From Neolecta irregularis DAH-3 (Eukaryota; Ascomycota; Neolectomycetes; Neolectales; Neolectaceae), in assembly GCA_001929475.1 (NCBI GenBank), contig LXFE01002647.1, positions 883 through 11,396 of the forward strand: 10,514 nucleotides of DNA, read 5' to 3'. Within the stretch, counting starts at the first letter, position 1; the number at the start of each line of letters is the position of its first letter. The notes beneath the pieces are model-generated. The model saw nothing but the letters and a program-made list of their open reading frames with translations, made no database searches and had not been told where the DNA came from. Below, in pieces: positions 10,501 through 10,514 of this stretch. The position numbers and the translations under genes are program-made.

Positions 10501-10514
10501 CGTAGACCTTGAGT
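1510..10514 (-). CDS. TRA1: TRA1 (TRRAP family), SAGA/NuA4 scaffold pseudokinase, 5' end off the right edge
   Basis: Tra1 is the giant nuclear scaffold through which activators recruit the SAGA and NuA4 histone acetyltransferase complexes. Twelve exons on the minus strand, 10514-3786, 3751-3529, 3490-3218, 3185-3112, 3073-2873, 2833-2631, 2592-2373, 2336-2256, 2221-2044, 2010-1859, 1819-1773 and 1732-1510, give 2867 residues plus a stop; about 900 N-terminal residues are missing against the roughly 3700 of yeast Tra1. Using visible numbering, alpha-helical HEAT repeats fill about 1-1550, opening with [11 protein letters not shown] and [13 protein letters not shown]; the FAT domain covers about 1600-2200 (for example [20 protein letters not shown]); a polar Ser/Asn-rich linker lies at about 2265-2330; the PI3K-like fold spans about 2434-2790; the FATC ends [10 protein letters not shown]. 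The catalytic motifs are degenerate: GNRF replaces GDRH (2704-2707), K replaces the catalytic-loop Asn, and ELL (2724-2726) stands where DFG should be, as expected for this pseudokinase family. All eleven introns fall in the last 2.3 kb. The family call is essentially certain; exon borders are inferred from splice signals, frame and family similarity. Confidence 0.96.
1733..1772 (-). other. TRA1 visible intron 11 (40 nt, phase 2)
   Basis: Begins GTATGT, ends TTTATAG, with GTTGAT as a possible branch site. Removal joins FVRDEL to [10 protein letters not shown] in the region between the pseudokinase and FATC, and leads to the final exon with the C-terminal stop at 1510. Confidence 0.9.
1820..1858 (-). 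other. TRA1 visible intron 10 (39 nt, phase 0)
   Basis: Begins GTATGA and ends CTTCTAG. Although a multiple of three, it carries an in-frame TGA as its second codon, so retention would truncate the protein. Removal joins CLTEPQ to [14 protein letters not shown], matching Tra1. Confidence 0.9.
2011..2043 (-). other. TRA1 visible intron 9 (33 nt, phase 1, stopless)
   Basis: Begins GTATGC and ends AAGTAG. It is a multiple of three with no in-frame stop, so reading through would insert 11 residues between SELLP and MAPNNPVF. Splicing is preferred because it has GT-AG ends, matches the size of its neighbours, and restores the tight spacing before the PVF...VPFRFT motif. The branch site is unclear. 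Confidence 0.75.
2222..2255 (-). other. TRA1 visible intron 8 (34 nt, phase 0)
   Basis: Begins GTAACT, ends CGATTAG, with a GTTAAC branch-like motif close to the 3' end. Removal joins SSSMLTD to [19 protein letters not shown], a conserved Tra1 segment. Confidence 0.9.
2337..2372 (-). other. TRA1 visible intron 7 (36 nt, phase 0)
   Basis: Begins GTTTGT, ends TTCTTAG, with TACTGAT as a good branch-site candidate. It is a multiple of three but contains an in-frame TGA. Removal joins FTNEQA to [15 protein letters not shown]. Confidence 0.9.
2593..2630 (-). other. TRA1 visible intron 6 (38 nt, phase 2)
   Basis: Begins GTAACT, ends GGCTAG, with CTCTAAT as branch-like motif. Removal joins FFRILN to [15 protein letters not shown], matching the family. 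An ATG inside this intron (2600) can start a misleading shorter reading frame. Confidence 0.92.
2834..2872 (-). other. TRA1 visible intron 5 (39 nt, phase 0)
   Basis: Begins GTCAAG, a weak donor, and ends GTCATAG. It is a multiple of three but has an in-frame TAG. Removal joins VPGQYLL to [11 protein letters not shown], exactly the Tra1 motif, which strongly fixes the borders. Confidence 0.92.
3074..3111 (-). other. TRA1 visible intron 4 (38 nt, phase 0)
   Basis: Begins GTAATT, ends CGTACAG. No clear branch-site match. Removal joins VVPKSLK to [17 protein letters not shown] in frame. Confidence 0.85.
3186..3217 (-). other. TRA1 visible intron 3 (32 nt, phase 1)
   Basis: Begins GTATGT and ends CTGAAG. 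It is the shortest intron here and the only one ending AAG. Possible branch motifs are GTGACT or TTGACTG. Removal gives [20 protein letters not shown] in frame. The segment is poorly conserved, so the 3' border is less certain than the others. Confidence 0.75.
3491..3528 (-). other. TRA1 visible intron 2 (38 nt, phase 1)
   Basis: Begins GTATGG, ends CATTTAG, with a strong TTCTAAC branch motif. Removal joins the polar linker SEQSPSD to [14 protein letters not shown] in frame. Confidence 0.88.
3752..3785 (-). other. TRA1 visible intron 1 (34 nt, phase 0)
   Basis: Begins GTATTG, ends ATAAACAG, with GCTAATA as branch motif. Removal joins KIAKSYPQ to [13 protein letters not shown], the conserved junction between FAT and the following linker. 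It is the most 5' intron visible; everything from 3786 to 10514 is a single exon. Confidence 0.93.

Noticed and set aside
3786-10514. A novel accessory, defence or mobile system hidden in the window
   Set aside because: Every part is accounted for by three conserved eukaryotic genes and two short intergenic gaps; no transposase, reverse transcriptase, inverted repeats or array was seen.

Overview
The window is a compact stretch of fungal nuclear genome holding three conserved housekeeping genes and very little else. The fungal assignment rests on protein content: the large gene matches fungal Tra1, for example in its HEAT region around the GKLGGRNRR motif (+ strand about 10320-10345). It also rests on architecture: short intergenic gaps and very short spliceosomal introns (32-40 nt). 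I cannot place it more finely. The intron-rich MCM5 and TRA1 3' end argue against a budding yeast of the Saccharomyces type. An early-diverging fungus or a basidiomycete would fit.

Layout. (1) 1-548, minus strand: the 5' part of MCM5, a subunit of the replicative MCM2-7 helicase, with two introns and running off the left edge. (2) 549-633: an 85-bp divergent gap that must hold both promoters. (3) 634-1422, plus strand: YJU2/CWC16 (CCDC94 family), a catalytic-step splicing factor, complete, with a 5-codon first exon and one intron whose 5' splice site reads GA instead of GT. (4) 1423-1509: an 87-bp convergent gap holding both 3' ends. (5) 1510 to beyond 10514, minus strand: TRA1, the giant pseudokinase scaffold of the SAGA and NuA4 acetyltransferase complexes. 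Its last 2867 residues are visible, and the N-terminal part lies beyond the right edge.

TRA1 was reconstructed by splicing eleven introns out of its 3' 2.3 kb. All joins keep frame and restore the PI3K-like pseudokinase and FATC regions through to a C-terminal stop. In contrast, the upstream 6.7 kb is one uninterrupted exon.

The genes act in separate core nuclear processes (DNA replication, pre-mRNA splicing, transcriptional co-activation). Their adjacency looks like ordinary gene packing, not a pathway cluster. I found no mobile element, RNA gene, CRISPR array, virus-like gene or novel system. The points worth checking are the non-canonical GA-AG intron at the start of YJU2, the lopsided intron distribution in TRA1, the very small introns, and one intron that could be retained without breaking the frame.
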